Virus record (IMG/VR): IMGVR_UViG_3300037963_001337
Span: 1-30,754 of that record
Length of the DNA stretch: 30,754 nucleotides
Strand: one strand, 5' to 3'
From: a virus
Shown in pieces: positions 7,242 to 14,892 of the stretch. The notes under the pieces were generated by a model. It was not told where the DNA came from. It searched no databases and saw only the letters and a list, made by a program, of their open reading frames with translations. The position numbers were made by a program, and so were the translations under genes. The number at the start of each line of letters is the position of its first letter. Within the stretch, counting starts at the first letter, position 1.

Positions 7242-7615
7242 TGGCAATGTTACTAGGAGTTCCAAATTCAAGCTACATAGATTTAACTGATATTGCGGGT
7301 TATGGATATACATTCGATAAAACATTTGATAAAAAAGATATAAGAACAAAAGGTGGCAAGTTGTTTACATACATAACACCTGCTTCTACATTTCAAAGAT
7401 TTAAAATACCAACTACATTTGTTACATCATCAGATGTATCTGTAATAAACTCTTGGTTTAGCACAGGAACAAATTTAAGATTTATAGAAGATGACACATT
7501 CGCTAACAGCTACTATGATGTTAGAATAGTAGGAACTTCTGAGCCTTACAACAAGTTTATACAACCTTATTTTAGGCAGTTTTATTCAGGAGAGATACTT
7601 ATAGAAACTATATGA
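7241..7615 (+). CDS. Small tail protein following the tape measure
   Basis: A 124-residue protein with alternating strands and many aromatics (SWFSTGTNLRFIEDDTF, PYNKFIQPYFRQFYSGEILI). In long-tailed phages the gene directly after the tape measure usually encodes a distal tail or tail-tip component, and this protein is translationally coupled to it (TAATGG overlap). I do not recognise a family. A distal-tail or tip adaptor role is inferred from position only. Confidence 0.55.
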   Translation: MAMLLGVPNSSYIDLTDIAGYGYTFDKTFDKKDIRTKGGKLFTYITPASTFQRFKIPTTFVTSSDVSVINSWFSTGTNLRFIEDDTFANSYYDVRIVGTSEPYNKFIQPYFRQFYSGEILIETI

Positions 7616-7698
7616 GTGATAACAAAATCTTAGCATTAATGTGTATTTTTGGTGGTATTCTCTTAATGCTTATTGGAATAGATTATATATTGAGGTAA
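7612..7698 (+). CDS. 28-residue single-span membrane micropeptide
   Basis: The frame starts at an ATG overlapping the preceding TGA (ATGA) and encodes MSDNKILALMCIFGGILLMLIG plus six residues: a short polar N-terminus, one hydrophobic span (about residues 6-23) and a Tyr-Ile-Leu-Arg end. ATGA coupling and an almost perfect single transmembrane helix support a real gene, though at this size chance cannot be excluded. Its stop codon forms part of the -10 box of the next gene's promoter. Confidence 0.5.
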   Translation: MSDNKILALMCIFGGILLMLIGIDYILR

Positions 7699-7701
7699 AA
7701 T
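7673..7701 (+). promoter_or_regulatory. Promoter of the fibre gene cluster
   Basis: TTGGAA (7673-7678), a 17-nt spacer, then TAAAAT (7696-7701) and exactly 6 nt to the ATG at 7708. There is no Shine-Dalgarno sequence between. This fits the leaderless-start pattern seen at 1772 and elsewhere. Confidence 0.5.
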
Positions 7702-7707
7702 TTAGAC

Positions 7708-8109
7708 ATGGCTCACATTTATGATTCAGCAAGACAATATTTCGCAAGTGGCAGTATTAACTTAGCAACAGCTACGATTGGTGTAACACTTGTGAATACA
7801 ACTCTTTACACATTCAATGCTGCTCACGATATGTTAAATGACATTCCTGTAGCTGCAAGAATAGCAACAAGCTCATTATCTAATGTGGCAGTAGCTAGTG
7901 GCAGATTGGATGCAGACAACTTAGACATTGCTACAGTAGCAGTAAATAGTGTGATTAACGGAGTAGTGTTATTTATTTCAACTGCTGATTCATCAACTAG
8001 CCCGTTATTATTTATTCAATCAGAAGGAGTAGGGTTTCCAGCGACACCTGATGGTGGAACTGTAACTGTTAACTTTGAAGCAACAGACCCTTTTATAATG
8101 AAAATCTAA
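7708..8109 (+). CDS. Phage structural protein of the fibre region
   Basis: The 133-residue protein starts MAHIYDSARQYFASGSINLA and continues through VTLVNTTLYTFNAAHDMLND, a pattern I recognise from small proteins encoded next to fibre genes in many phages (an early D-x-A-x-x-x-F-x-x-G, then V-x-L-V-x-T-x-x-Y-T-F). It ends in a beta-rich segment with GFPATPDGGTVTVNFEA. Members are annotated as structural or tail proteins of unknown detail. It opens a run of tightly coupled fibre-type genes and probably forms part of the tail tip or fibre. Confidence 0.6.
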   Translation: MAHIYDSARQYFASGSINLATATIGVTLVNTTLYTFNAAHDMLNDIPVAARIATSSLSNVAVASGRLDADNLDIATVAVNSVINGVVLFISTADSSTSPLLFIQSEGVGFPATPDGGTVTVNFEATDPFIMKI

Positions 8110-8612
8110 TGGCATTACAAGGATTAATTGAATTAGGTAATGTAATACAAGTTGTAACATCTAACAAAACAGATACATTTACAACCACATCACCAGCTGA
8201 AACAGCTTTTGTAGACACAGGTCTAAGTGTTTCAATCACACCTAAATTTAGTAATAGTAATATTTTAGTTTTATGGAATATGTGTATTGGCTCAACTGGT
8301 GATAATGTAACGTATATGAAACTACAAAGAGGAACAACTGATATATTACTTGGTGATGCTTCAAGCACTAGAATTAGAATGTCACAAGGACAAGGTGGTG
8401 GTTATGGCAGTAATCTATGGAAAATTGATGTCGCTGCTGGTTCATTTTTAGATTCTCCAGCAACAACCTCTGCAACAACTTATAGATGGGTTTGGGCAAG
8501 TAATGGCTCTGCTACATCAACTATGAATAGAAGTGGTCGTGACCATACAAGCACAAATGATGAAGATGGAAGAACTGTATCAACAATGACAGCAATGGAG
8601 ATAGCAGGATAA
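8109..8612 (+). CDS. Tail fibre / receptor-binding type protein
   Basis: A 167-residue Ser/Thr-rich beta protein. It has the common phage fibre-domain pattern: an opening VIQVVTSNKTDTFTTTSP, a GLSVSITPKFSNSNILVLW strand pair, KLQRGTTDILLGDASS, an SFLDSPATTSATTYRW segment and a terminal STMTAMEIAG (S-T-x-T-x-M-E-I). Proteins of this type occur in the tips of tail fibres of many environmental phages. It overlaps both neighbours by one base, so it is co-translated with them. Confidence 0.65.
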   Translation: MALQGLIELGNVIQVVTSNKTDTFTTTSPAETAFVDTGLSVSITPKFSNSNILVLWNMCIGSTGDNVTYMKLQRGTTDILLGDASSTRIRMSQGQGGGYGSNLWKIDVAAGSFLDSPATTSATTYRWVWASNGSATSTMNRSGRDHTSTNDEDGRTVSTMTAMEIAG

Positions 8613-9775
8613 TGGCAGTAGCAGGTGCAATAGGAGTAATAACATCAGCAGAGTTAGCAGATAATGCTGTAACAACTGACAAATTAATAGATGATGCAGT
8701 TACTAATCCTAAAATTTTAGATGAAACAATTACAGATGCTAAACTAGATAATCCGAAAAGAAGAAATTTAATTATAAATGGTGATATGAGAGTTAATCAA
8801 AGAGCATTTGCAAGTGATGTAGATAATGATTATACAGTAGACAGATTTGTTTATCAAAGTTCACAAGGTGATAAATTTACAATTACACAAGACACAGACA
8901 CTCCTAGTGGAGAAGGATTTGTAAATTCACTAAAATTTGTTACAGCATCAGCAGTATCAGTTGGTGCATCTGATTATTTTATGATTTCTCAACCTATTGA
9001 AGGTTTCAATACTGCTCTTTTAAGGTTAGGAACAGCTAGTGCAAAAACATTTACATTGTCATTTTGGACAAGAAGTTCTTTAACTGGAACATTTGGTGGT
9101 GCAATTGGTAATGCTGGAACTAGATATTATCCATTTACATATACCATTTCTTCAGCAGATACTTGGGAAAGAAAAACAATTACAGTTGCAGGAGATACAA
9201 CAGGAACTTGGGCTACTGATAATACTCATGGATTAATAGTAAGATTTGGTTTAGGTGTTGGCTCAACTAAATCTGGAACTGCTGGAAGTTGGCAAGGTGC
9301 AGAATACTTTAGTGCTACTGGAGCAACAAGTGTAGTAGGAACTGGTAGTGCAACTTGGTATATTACAGGAGTTCAATTAGAAGTTGGAAGCACAGCATCT
9401 GATTTTGAGCATATGAATATTACAGAGCAAATACAATTATGTGAAAGATACTTTAATAAGTCTTATGCTTTATCAGTTGCACCGGGTACAGCAAATACAG
9501 TTGAAGGTTCTATTGCAATAAGAAATGGTAATTTCACAGATAATCATAGCCCATTTTGGCATGTAAGTTTCCCTACTAGAATGAGAACAGAGCCAACTGT
9601 AACAACCTTTGATTATGCTGGTAATAGTGGAAAAATTAATGGTCCAAGTAATGCTTCAGTTACTGGAACAGCATTTCAAATAGATGAACGAGGTTTTAAT
9701 ATTCTTAATTCATCTGGTTCTTCAGTTGCAAAAGGAGATTATTACTGTAATTATAAGGCGAGTGCAGAATTATGA
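8612..9775 (+). CDS. Tail fibre with carbohydrate-binding-like domain
   Basis: A 387-residue protein with an N-terminal repeat region (about 12-48: ELADNAVTTDKL, DDAVTNPKIL, DETITDAKL) that looks like a short trimeric stalk. A central beta-sandwich resembling carbohydrate-binding modules follows, introduced by RRNLIINGDMRVNQRAF (about 50-66). It includes TFTLSFWTRSSLTG and closes with WYITGVQLEVGSTASDFEHM, a hallmark of these fibre domains, then QIQLCERYFNKSY. The last 100 residues form a variable tip. It probably recognises surface glycans of the host; the specificity cannot be read from sequence. Confidence 0.7.
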   Translation: MAVAGAIGVITSAELADNAVTTDKLIDDAVTNPKILDETITDAKLDNPKRRNLIINGDMRVNQRAFASDVDNDYTVDRFVYQSSQGDKFTITQDTDTPSGEGFVNSLKFVTASAVSVGASDYFMISQPIEGFNTALLRLGTASAKTFTLSFWTRSSLTGTFGGAIGNAGTRYYPFTYTISSADTWERKTITVAGDTTGTWATDNTHGLIVRFGLGVGSTKSGTAGSWQGAEYFSATGATSVVGTGSATWYITGVQLEVGSTASDFEHMNITEQIQLCERYFNKSYALSVAPGTANTVEGSIAIRNGNFTDNHSPFWHVSFPTRMRTEPTVTTFDYAGNSGKINGPSNASVTGTAFQIDERGFNILNSSGSSVAKGDYYCNYKASAEL

Positions 9776-9957
9776 TAAAAGAAAATATACAAGAAATTGT
9801 TTTAATTTATGATTTTAATGGTGTAGCTAATAGTTACAAAGTAACTTGTACCGACAATTCAATCTGTCAAGTTCCATTAAAAACAGGAAATACAGATTAT
9901 CAAGTAATTCAAGAATGGATTGCTGATGGCAATACAGTTATAGATAATGGTGATTAA
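9772..9957 (+). CDS. Small fibre-associated protein
   Basis: A 61-residue protein that starts within the last codons of the fibre gene (ATGATAA overlap). Its C-terminal half, VPLKTGNTDYQVIQEWIADG (N-x-x-Y-Q-x-I-Q-E-W-x-x-x-G-N), is a pattern often seen in small proteins encoded beside fibre genes of environmental phages. Function is not established; an accessory or assembly role is possible. Codon-level coupling and motif support a real gene. Confidence 0.6.
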   Translation: MIKENIQEIVLIYDFNGVANSYKVTCTDNSICQVPLKTGNTDYQVIQEWIADGNTVIDNGD

Positions 9958-9969
9958 GGGAGAGTAATT

Positions 9970-10266
9970 ATGGCAGATATAATATCAGCAATTTTAGCTT
10001 TAGACCCAAATGCACAAGTAAGTGTAGTTGGCGAAAGTTTAGATGGTATTACATGGCATGATGATAACCCAAACAACATTACCAATGAACAGATAACTGC
10101 AAAACAAGCAGAGCTTCAAGCAGATTATGATGCAAAGCAATATCAAAGAGACAGACAAAAAGAATATCCAAGTATTGAAGACCAATTAGATGACTTATAT
10201 CACAATGGTATTGATGGTTGGAAAACAACCATCAAAGCTGTAAAGGATAAATATCCAAAGGAGTAA
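9970..10266 (+). CDS. XkdW-like small phage protein
   Basis: The 98-residue product starts MADIISAILALDPNAQVSVV and contains GITWHDDNPNNITNEQITAK followed by a helical stretch ending in DYDAKQYQRDRQKEYPSIEDQLDDLYHNG. The last part (Y-Q-R-x-R-x-x-x-Y-P-S-I-x-x-Q-L-D) is the XkdW-like pattern found in small proteins of phage tail-fibre loci. GGGAGAG precedes the start. Its exact role is unknown; an assembly function with the adjacent fibres is possible. Confidence 0.65.
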   Translation: MADIISAILALDPNAQVSVVGESLDGITWHDDNPNNITNEQITAKQAELQADYDAKQYQRDRQKEYPSIEDQLDDLYHNGIDGWKTTIKAVKDKYPKE

Positions 10267-10269
10267 GCA

Positions 10270-10725
10270 ATGCCAATAGCAGGAAGAATAAATAGAATAG
10301 AAGATGGAGCAGTAACAACAGCAAAACTAGCTGATACTGCTGTTACAACTGCTAAGATTACAGATGCAAATGTAACAAAAGCAAAAACTGAAACTGCTAT
10401 TGATGATAATATTCCACTAGCTTGGGTTTCTTTTATTGGCACAGGAACACCAACTATTGAAGATGATTTTAATGTTTCATCTATTACAGATAATGGAACT
10501 GGAGATTACACAGTTGTTTATACATCTGGTTTACCAAATGATGATTATTGTTGTGTTGGAATGTCAATGAGAGATAGTGATAATATTTCTGCATTATGTA
10601 TGAAAGGTGATGCAAACCCAGCAAGTTACAAAAGAATAGAATCAGTAAGACTATCAAATAGAGATAATGCAAATAGTTCTGTAGATGCTGCAAATGTATC
10701 AATAGCTTGTTTTAGTACATCATAA
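10270..10725 (+). CDS. Fibre-type protein with AVTTAK repeat stalk
   Basis: A 151-residue protein starting MPIAGRINRIEDGAVTTAKL. The N-terminal stretch (about 10-40) repeats DGAVTTAKL / DTAVTTAKI / DANVTKAK, the same kind of stalk repeat as in the fibre at 8612. A small beta domain with two to three Cys residues follows. The shared stalk type suggests that it forms or joins a trimeric fibre. The start is 3 nt after the preceding stop, with AAGGAG just before. Confidence 0.55.
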   Translation: MPIAGRINRIEDGAVTTAKLADTAVTTAKITDANVTKAKTETAIDDNIPLAWVSFIGTGTPTIEDDFNVSSITDNGTGDYTVVYTSGLPNDDYCCVGMSMRDSDNISALCMKGDANPASYKRIESVRLSNRDNANSSVDAANVSIACFSTS

Positions 10726-10741
10726 GAGGTATATTAAAGAT

Positions 10742-11179
10742 ATGTCAAAAGTTATAATCTATAATCAAGAAAACGGAATTATGGCAGTATGTGTACCTGC
10801 GAATAATTCTGGACTGACAGTAGAAGAAGTTGCTGCAAAAGATTGTCCAGAAGGAGCAAAAATTATAGATAGAACAGACCTAGATGCTCTTGATAATGAT
10901 TTTAGAAATGCTTGGGCATGTGATGCAGACATGAATCCAACAGTAGACATGACACTTGCTAAAGATGTTTGGAGAGACAAGATAAGAAGAGCAAGAAAAC
11001 CAAAATTAGAAGAATTAGATATTCAGTATATGAGAAAACAAGAAGCAGGAGAAGATACTTCTGCAATAGTAGCAACTAAAAATAAACTAAGAGATTTCCC
11101 AGCAAAAGCAGAAATAGAATCAGCTTCTACAGTTGAAGAACTTAAAGCAATATGGGATAATGATTTAGGAGATAAATAA
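10742..11179 (+). CDS. Fibre-region accessory protein (unknown function)
   Basis: A 145-residue protein beginning MSKVIIYNQENGIMAVCVPA and containing VEEVAAKDCPEGAKIIDRTD, DNDFRNAWACD, then AKDVWRDKIRRARKPKLEELD and LRDFPAKAEIESASTVEELKAIW. I recognise this order (A-x-K-D-x-P-x-G, D-x-x-F-R-x-A-W, I-R-x-A-R-x-x-x-L-x-x-L-D, L-R-D-x-P) from proteins encoded near phage tail fibres in marine and other phages. Their function is not established. The end overlaps the next start by one base. Confidence 0.6.
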   Translation: MSKVIIYNQENGIMAVCVPANNSGLTVEEVAAKDCPEGAKIIDRTDLDALDNDFRNAWACDADMNPTVDMTLAKDVWRDKIRRARKPKLEELDIQYMRKQEAGEDTSAIVATKNKLRDFPAKAEIESASTVEELKAIWDNDLGDK

Positions 11180-11499
11180 TGGCACAGACAGTCGTAGCAA
11201 CAGGAGCAGTAGCAGTATCAGCAACCACAGTAGTTTTTTCAACTGCCGTAGCAGGTATTTATTCTACTTTAGTTGATTTAACACCTATGGTATCTGGGGC
11301 AAACTATAATATTAGTATTAGCAATTGCACAATTGTAGCCTCTGGTAATAAAGTTGTGACTAGAGACAACTTCAGTGGTGCACAAGATGAGCCAATGTTC
11401 TTTGCTCCACCAATGCACACAAACAAGGGCTATAGTGTTACTATAGTAAAAAGCTCTGGTACAACAGCAACCTTACCTTTTGAAATTACCCAGTTTTAA
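11179..11499 (+). CDS. Small Ser/Thr/Val-rich structural-type protein
   Basis: A 106-residue protein, beta-rich with many small residues (TVVATGAVAVSATTVVFSTA, NYNISISNCTIVASGNKVVT), ending in LPFEITQF. No family is recognised. It is coupled to the gene before it and is the last of the 7708-11499 run. A virion surface or fibre component is plausible from composition and context. Confidence 0.5.
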   Translation: MAQTVVATGAVAVSATTVVFSTAVAGIYSTLVDLTPMVSGANYNISISNCTIVASGNKVVTRDNFSGAQDEPMFFAPPMHTNKGYSVTIVKSSGTTATLPFEITQF

Positions 11500-11514
11500 A
11501 TAATAGTATATAAT
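11486..11514 (+). promoter_or_regulatory. Possible promoter before the hub-like gene
   Basis: A perfect TATAAT (11509-11514) lies exactly 6 nt before the ATG at 11521, and the position 17 nt upstream reads TTACCC (11486-11491), a poor -35. No Shine-Dalgarno sequence precedes the start. The -10-to-ATG distance is the same as at 1772 and 7708. Confidence 0.4.
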
Positions 11515-11520
11515 TAATCT

Positions 11521-13113
11521 ATGCTCGGAAGTTTCGCTACTACACAATTAGCTCAAGCGACTTATCACATTATTCCAAAAGATAAGAAGCAAAGAACTCC
11601 AGGATTAGAAGAATTTTCTATCTACTATACTAGTCTGCCATTAGAACGAAAAGATATAAAACTCGGTTATTGGCACAAAAATCCATATCAGATGTATGGA
11701 GCAATAGCAACTGAGCCAATAATGGATATGGATGGTGTCGACTTTCAAACAGCAGTCGGCTCTGTAACAGTAGCTACAACTGTAGAAGTTATAGCAATGA
11801 CTGGTGTAAACTTCGAAACAGAAGTTGGCTCAATAGATTTAGCTACAGTCGTTAGGTCAGAATGTCGACTAGGACACGAATTAACACCTTTTTTCTTAGA
11901 ACAACAAGCATCTACGAATCCTCGCTCTATAGTAAAACAGTTTTCATTTAATAATTCAGTATTCAGTGATAGAGTTACTAAATTCCCTGCGGTTTCCAAA
12001 GCATATAAAGATGTAGTTGGCAAACCATTTACTATAACTTTAGAAAATGCATCACAACTTATGAATGATGTAATACAAAATAGAACTAATTTTAGAAGCT
12101 CAGGCGAAATATCATTTGGCTATCAATTTAATCCAAGTCATATAGATTTTGGATGTGTAGGTAAAGGTTTTTTAATTAATGCTAATTATAATAATTCTAC
12201 TGTAAGATTAAACTTTAAAAATCAAATGGATATCTTGTCTCAAGTATTTGTATCAACAGATACTACATCGCAACAAGGTGCAAGCTTTATTAATTCTAAT
12301 TGGAATCCTGCTGACTTAACATTCAATGTTCTTACCTCTAATTCTTATGGTGCAGGATTAGATAACACTGCTTCTAATGCAAATACAGATATAGATTATG
12401 AATCTTGGCTAGATTGGAAAAACACATTTGGCTCAGAATCAATAGTTGTGCAAGGTTTCTTCCCCTATGGTACAAATTATGTTCAGGCATTACAAGGTAT
12501 TGCTGAAATAACTGATTCAGCAATTTATGTAGAAGCTAATAACAAAGTTTACTTTAGAAGAAACTTAGTAGGTAGTAACAGCTTTAGCACGGTTGTTTCT
12601 GGTAGCGATATAATCTCTTTCGAAGCTAAAGGTGATGCTTATGATATGTGTAATAGATACACTGTGCCTGTCTCGTTCAATGTTCAATCTAATGCAGTTG
12701 TTGGACCAGCATCAACAGTTACAAGAGATAACACTGCATCTATAAATTCTTATAATGTGATTAGAAAACAACCGACATCTCAGCTTATTTGGTATGTCGA
12801 CAATGCTGGAGCAGCAAACTTAGGCGATAGAATTGTATTTAGAAGAAAAGAGCCAGAGGTTGCACTTAACATTAAAACTCCGCTCAAATATATGCAACAG
12901 CAATTAGGTGATATTGTATATGTAAATATTGATGAAGTAGGCATAATAGACCAACCATATACTTTGATTGGCAACACCATTGATATCGAAAACAATACAA
13001 TGACATTAGACTTATCTGTTGGTCATGGAATAGCAATATCTAACATAACAGTATTTGAATTAGATGACCCAGATTTAGGAACATTGAATAACACTGTGTC
13101 TGTGTTAGCATAA
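11521..13113 (+). CDS. Large tail protein, probable hub or tail-tip component
   Basis: At 530 residues this is the largest gene after the tape measure. The N-terminus LAQATYHIIPKDKKQRTPGL and the C-terminal PLKYMQQQLGDIVYVNIDE... TLIGNTIDIENNTMTLDLSV are typical of baseplate/hub proteins (a late 'G-D-x-V-x-V' strand then D-x-x-x-x-T-M-T-L). An internal repeat pair, GVDFQTAVGSVTVATTV and GVNFETEVGSIDLATVV (about residues 73-111), looks like an inserted duplicated element. I find no lytic or peptidase motif. The assignment is by size, position and C-terminal pattern. Confidence 0.5.
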   Translation: MLGSFATTQLAQATYHIIPKDKKQRTPGLEEFSIYYTSLPLERKDIKLGYWHKNPYQMYGAIATEPIMDMDGVDFQTAVGSVTVATTVEVIAMTGVNFETEVGSIDLATVVRSECRLGHELTPFFLEQQASTNPRSIVKQFSFNNSVFSDRVTKFPAVSKAYKDVVGKPFTITLENASQLMNDVIQNRTNFRSSGEISFGYQFNPSHIDFGCVGKGFLINANYNNSTVRLNFKNQMDILSQVFVSTDTTSQQGASFINSNWNPADLTFNVLTSNSYGAGLDNTASNANTDIDYESWLDWKNTFGSESIVVQGFFPYGTNYVQALQGIAEITDSAIYVEANNKVYFRRNLVGSNSFSTVVSGSDIISFEAKGDAYDMCNRYTVPVSFNVQSNAVVGPASTVTRDNTASINSYNVIRKQPTSQLIWYVDNAGAANLGDRIVFRRKEPEVALNIKTPLKYMQQQLGDIVYVNIDEVGIIDQPYTLIGNTIDIENNTMTLDLSVGHGIAISNITVFELDDPDLGTLNNTVSVLA

Positions 13114-13117
13114 TCTC

Positions 13118-13558
13118 ATGGCATTTACAGATATAAATTTTGCTTTTGGAGCTAAACTTACATCTACTCAATTAAATCAATTGCAAGGCAATTTTGATGC
13201 TATAGCACAAGGGGATTCATCAGAATATAACTTGTTTGGACAAGGTATAAAGGTTTGTTATTTTTATGGACTTGGTGCAATGCATCAATTTATGAGTGTT
13301 GGTGTGTCTTCAGTTTTATATGTAAGTCTTGGTACATATCAAATTAACTGGACAAATTCATACACTACAGAAAATTATTGTGCTAATTTTCAAATGGCGA
13401 AAGATGGTGCAGAAGAAAGCAGAAATTTTCAATTGGCATGTCAATCTAAATCAGGAGGAAGCATTACAGTCTATGCAAGAGCATCAGACCCAGGCGACAC
13501 TGACCCTTTCACTGCTGAAGCTGGAGTTGTAATGACATGGGCAACAGATGGCATTTAA
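13118..13558 (+). CDS. MAF-start minor tail protein, copy 1
   Basis: A 146-residue protein beginning MAFTDINFAFGAKLTSTQLN, followed by NFDAIAQGDS. The first 35 residues follow the pattern M-A-F-x-x-x-x-F-x-x-G-x-x-L-T-x-x-x-M/L-x-x-x-x-x-N-F shared with the next two genes, while the rest (beta-rich) has diverged. The common N-terminus is probably an attachment module and the variable part a tip. Its last codons overlap the start of the second copy by 11 nt. Confidence 0.6.
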   Translation: MAFTDINFAFGAKLTSTQLNQLQGNFDAIAQGDSSEYNLFGQGIKVCYFYGLGAMHQFMSVGVSSVLYVSLGTYQINWTNSYTTENYCANFQMAKDGAEESRNFQLACQSKSGGSITVYARASDPGDTDPFTAEAGVVMTWATDGI

Positions 13559-14024
13559 CGATATAACTTTTCAATTTGGAGAAACTTTAACTGCAAGTGC
13601 AATGTCAACAGTGCAGTCTAATTTTACTGCATTTGCAAATAAAGAAACAGGTGTAACTGCAACATTTAACAGAGCAAAAGCTATAGTAAATTATTCAGGT
13701 ACATCAATTAACTTTTCAGATAATGTTAGTTCAGTAACTCAAAACTTTGTAGGCTCGTATAACATTAATTTTACATTTACATATTCAATGGTTACAGTAA
13801 ACTCTGTGAATTTACCTTCTATATATGCACTAGGAAATGCACATGACACGACTAATGGTAACTCTACTGTAGTATATTCAATGCCATATTTTAACATTGG
13901 AACAGCACCATATAATTTCTTTCCTGTTTTTCATCACAACTTTAACGACAGTGCTGACAGTTATCATCAACCAGTTAGTGCAACTGCTGTATTCTTTGAA
14001 AGAAACGAAACGGGGTCTTCATAA
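13548..14024 (+). CDS. MAF-start minor tail protein, copy 2
   Basis: A 158-residue protein starting MAFNDITFQFGETLTASAMS, then NFTAFANKET, the same N-terminal module as its neighbours. The C-terminal part is a Asn/Ser/Thr/Phe-rich beta domain unlike that of copy 1. The start codon lies inside the end of copy 1 in another frame. Function beyond 'paralogous structural protein' is not readable. Confidence 0.6.
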   Translation: MAFNDITFQFGETLTASAMSTVQSNFTAFANKETGVTATFNRAKAIVNYSGTSINFSDNVSSVTQNFVGSYNINFTFTYSMVTVNSVNLPSIYALGNAHDTTNGNSTVVYSMPYFNIGTAPYNFFPVFHHNFNDSADSYHQPVSATAVFFERNETGSS

Positions 14025-14449
14025 TGGCTTTTACAAGTTTATCTTTTACAAGCGGTGAAGTTTTAACATCAAGCAAAATGAACTTGCTTATGTCTAATTT
14101 TAAGTCGTTAGCTGACCAAGATTCAACAGCACCAAGAGTTACAAATATACCAAGAGCTTGGGTTAATCATGATGGTGCTGCTACTTTAGTTGGTAGTCAA
14201 TATAATATTACATCAGTATCAGATATTGGCTTTGGTAAGTATCAAACTAATTTTTCTATTGTTTTTTCTGGAACATACGGAGCTACTTGGGGTTTTAGAG
14301 CTGGCGGTGGTCAAGGAGACAATAGAATGAGAAACATTACTCTTTATACTATGACAAGCACTTATGTGCAGTATAAAGGCAGAAACAGCACTACTCAGCA
14401 GAGTGGTGATGAAGAATTCCCTATGTCTTTAACTTTTTGGCAAGACTAG
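14024..14449 (+). CDS. MAF-start minor tail protein, copy 3
   Basis: A 141-residue protein starting MAFTSLSFTSGEVLTSSKMN, then NFKSLADQDS, matching the module of the two upstream copies. The C-terminal half contains PRAWVNHDGAATLVGSQYNI and a GTYGATWGFRAGGG segment; 'R-A-W-V-x-F/H-D/N-G' is frequent in short phage tail proteins. It starts at the last base of copy 2 (TAATGG) and ends the structural cluster. Confidence 0.6.
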   Translation: MAFTSLSFTSGEVLTSSKMNLLMSNFKSLADQDSTAPRVTNIPRAWVNHDGAATLVGSQYNITSVSDIGFGKYQTNFSIVFSGTYGATWGFRAGGGQGDNRMRNITLYTMTSTYVQYKGRNSTTQQSGDEEFPMSLTFWQD

Positions 14450-14456
14450 GTAAAAT
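14428..14456 (+). promoter_or_regulatory. Possible promoter of the lysis/secreted-protein operon
   Basis: TTTAAC (14428-14433), 17 nt, TAAAAT (14451-14456). Transcription would begin near 14463, leaving a short leader that carries the AAAGGAGAG ribosome-binding site of the holin-like gene. The -35 is weak. Confidence 0.3.
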
Positions 14457-14476
14457 TTAATAAAGGAGAGTACATT

Positions 14477-14641
14477 ATGTGGACAATTATAGATAGACTA
14501 AAAGAGCCTTCAACTTATGCTGGATTATCAGCAATTATGATAGCCTTTGGTGTTTCATCAGAACAATGGACTACAATATCTACAGCATTAGCATCTGTAG
14601 CTGCTGTTGTATCAATGTTATTAAAAGAGAAGAAAGATTAA
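14477..14641 (+). CDS. Holin-like small membrane protein
   Basis: The 54-residue protein begins MWTIIDRLKEPSTYAGLSAI and ends in VVSMLLKEKKD. The order 'x-I-I-x-x-L-K-E-P-S-T-x-A-G-L' followed by hydrophobic segments (about 15-28 and 35-50) and a charged tail is typical of small phage proteins that are called holins. These permeabilise or depolarise the inner membrane at lysis. A strong AAAGGAGAG ribosome-binding site lies 7 nt upstream. It heads a run of membrane and secreted proteins, which fits a lysis module. Confidence 0.7.
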   Translation: MWTIIDRLKEPSTYAGLSAIMIAFGVSSEQWTTISTALASVAAVVSMLLKEKKD

Positions 14642-14892
14642 TGATAAGTAAAATTGTTTCTTCTATAGTAACGAGTTTATTAAGCAAGGGATTTGCTGCT
14701 CTGCAAGAGTATATGCAAAAGCGAAAAGTAGGTAAATTAGAGCAGCAGGTCTCTAGCTTGCAAGATAAGGTAGCAATACTTGAACATGAGAAAAAGAAAG
14801 AAAAGAAAATACAAGATTGGAAATACAGAATACAAAACAAGGAGAACGATTCTCTAGCTGAAGAACTTAATAAAATAAGGAATGAGGAGTAG
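14641..14892 (+). CDS. Small membrane-anchored coiled-coil protein
   Basis: The 83-residue protein starts at an ATG overlapping the holin stop (TAATG): MISKIVSSIVTSLLSKGFAA. An N-terminal amphipathic or membrane segment (3-20) precedes a long charged coiled coil (KLEQQVSSLQDKVAILEHEK and on). The frame is also open upstream to 14566, but that extension overlaps the holin gene and gives an implausible Cys/Ser/Ile sequence, so I take 14641. Topology fits an i-spanin or membrane scaffold; neither is proven. Confidence 0.55.
   Translation: MISKIVSSIVTSLLSKGFAALQEYMQKRKVGKLEQQVSSLQDKVAILEHEKKKEKKIQDWKYRIQNKENDSLAEELNKIRNEE

Noticed and set aside
14566-14640. Upstream extension of the coiled-coil gene
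   Set aside because: It overlaps the holin-like gene in another frame and encodes an implausible Cys/Ile/Ser stretch; ATG 14641 is TAATG-coupled.
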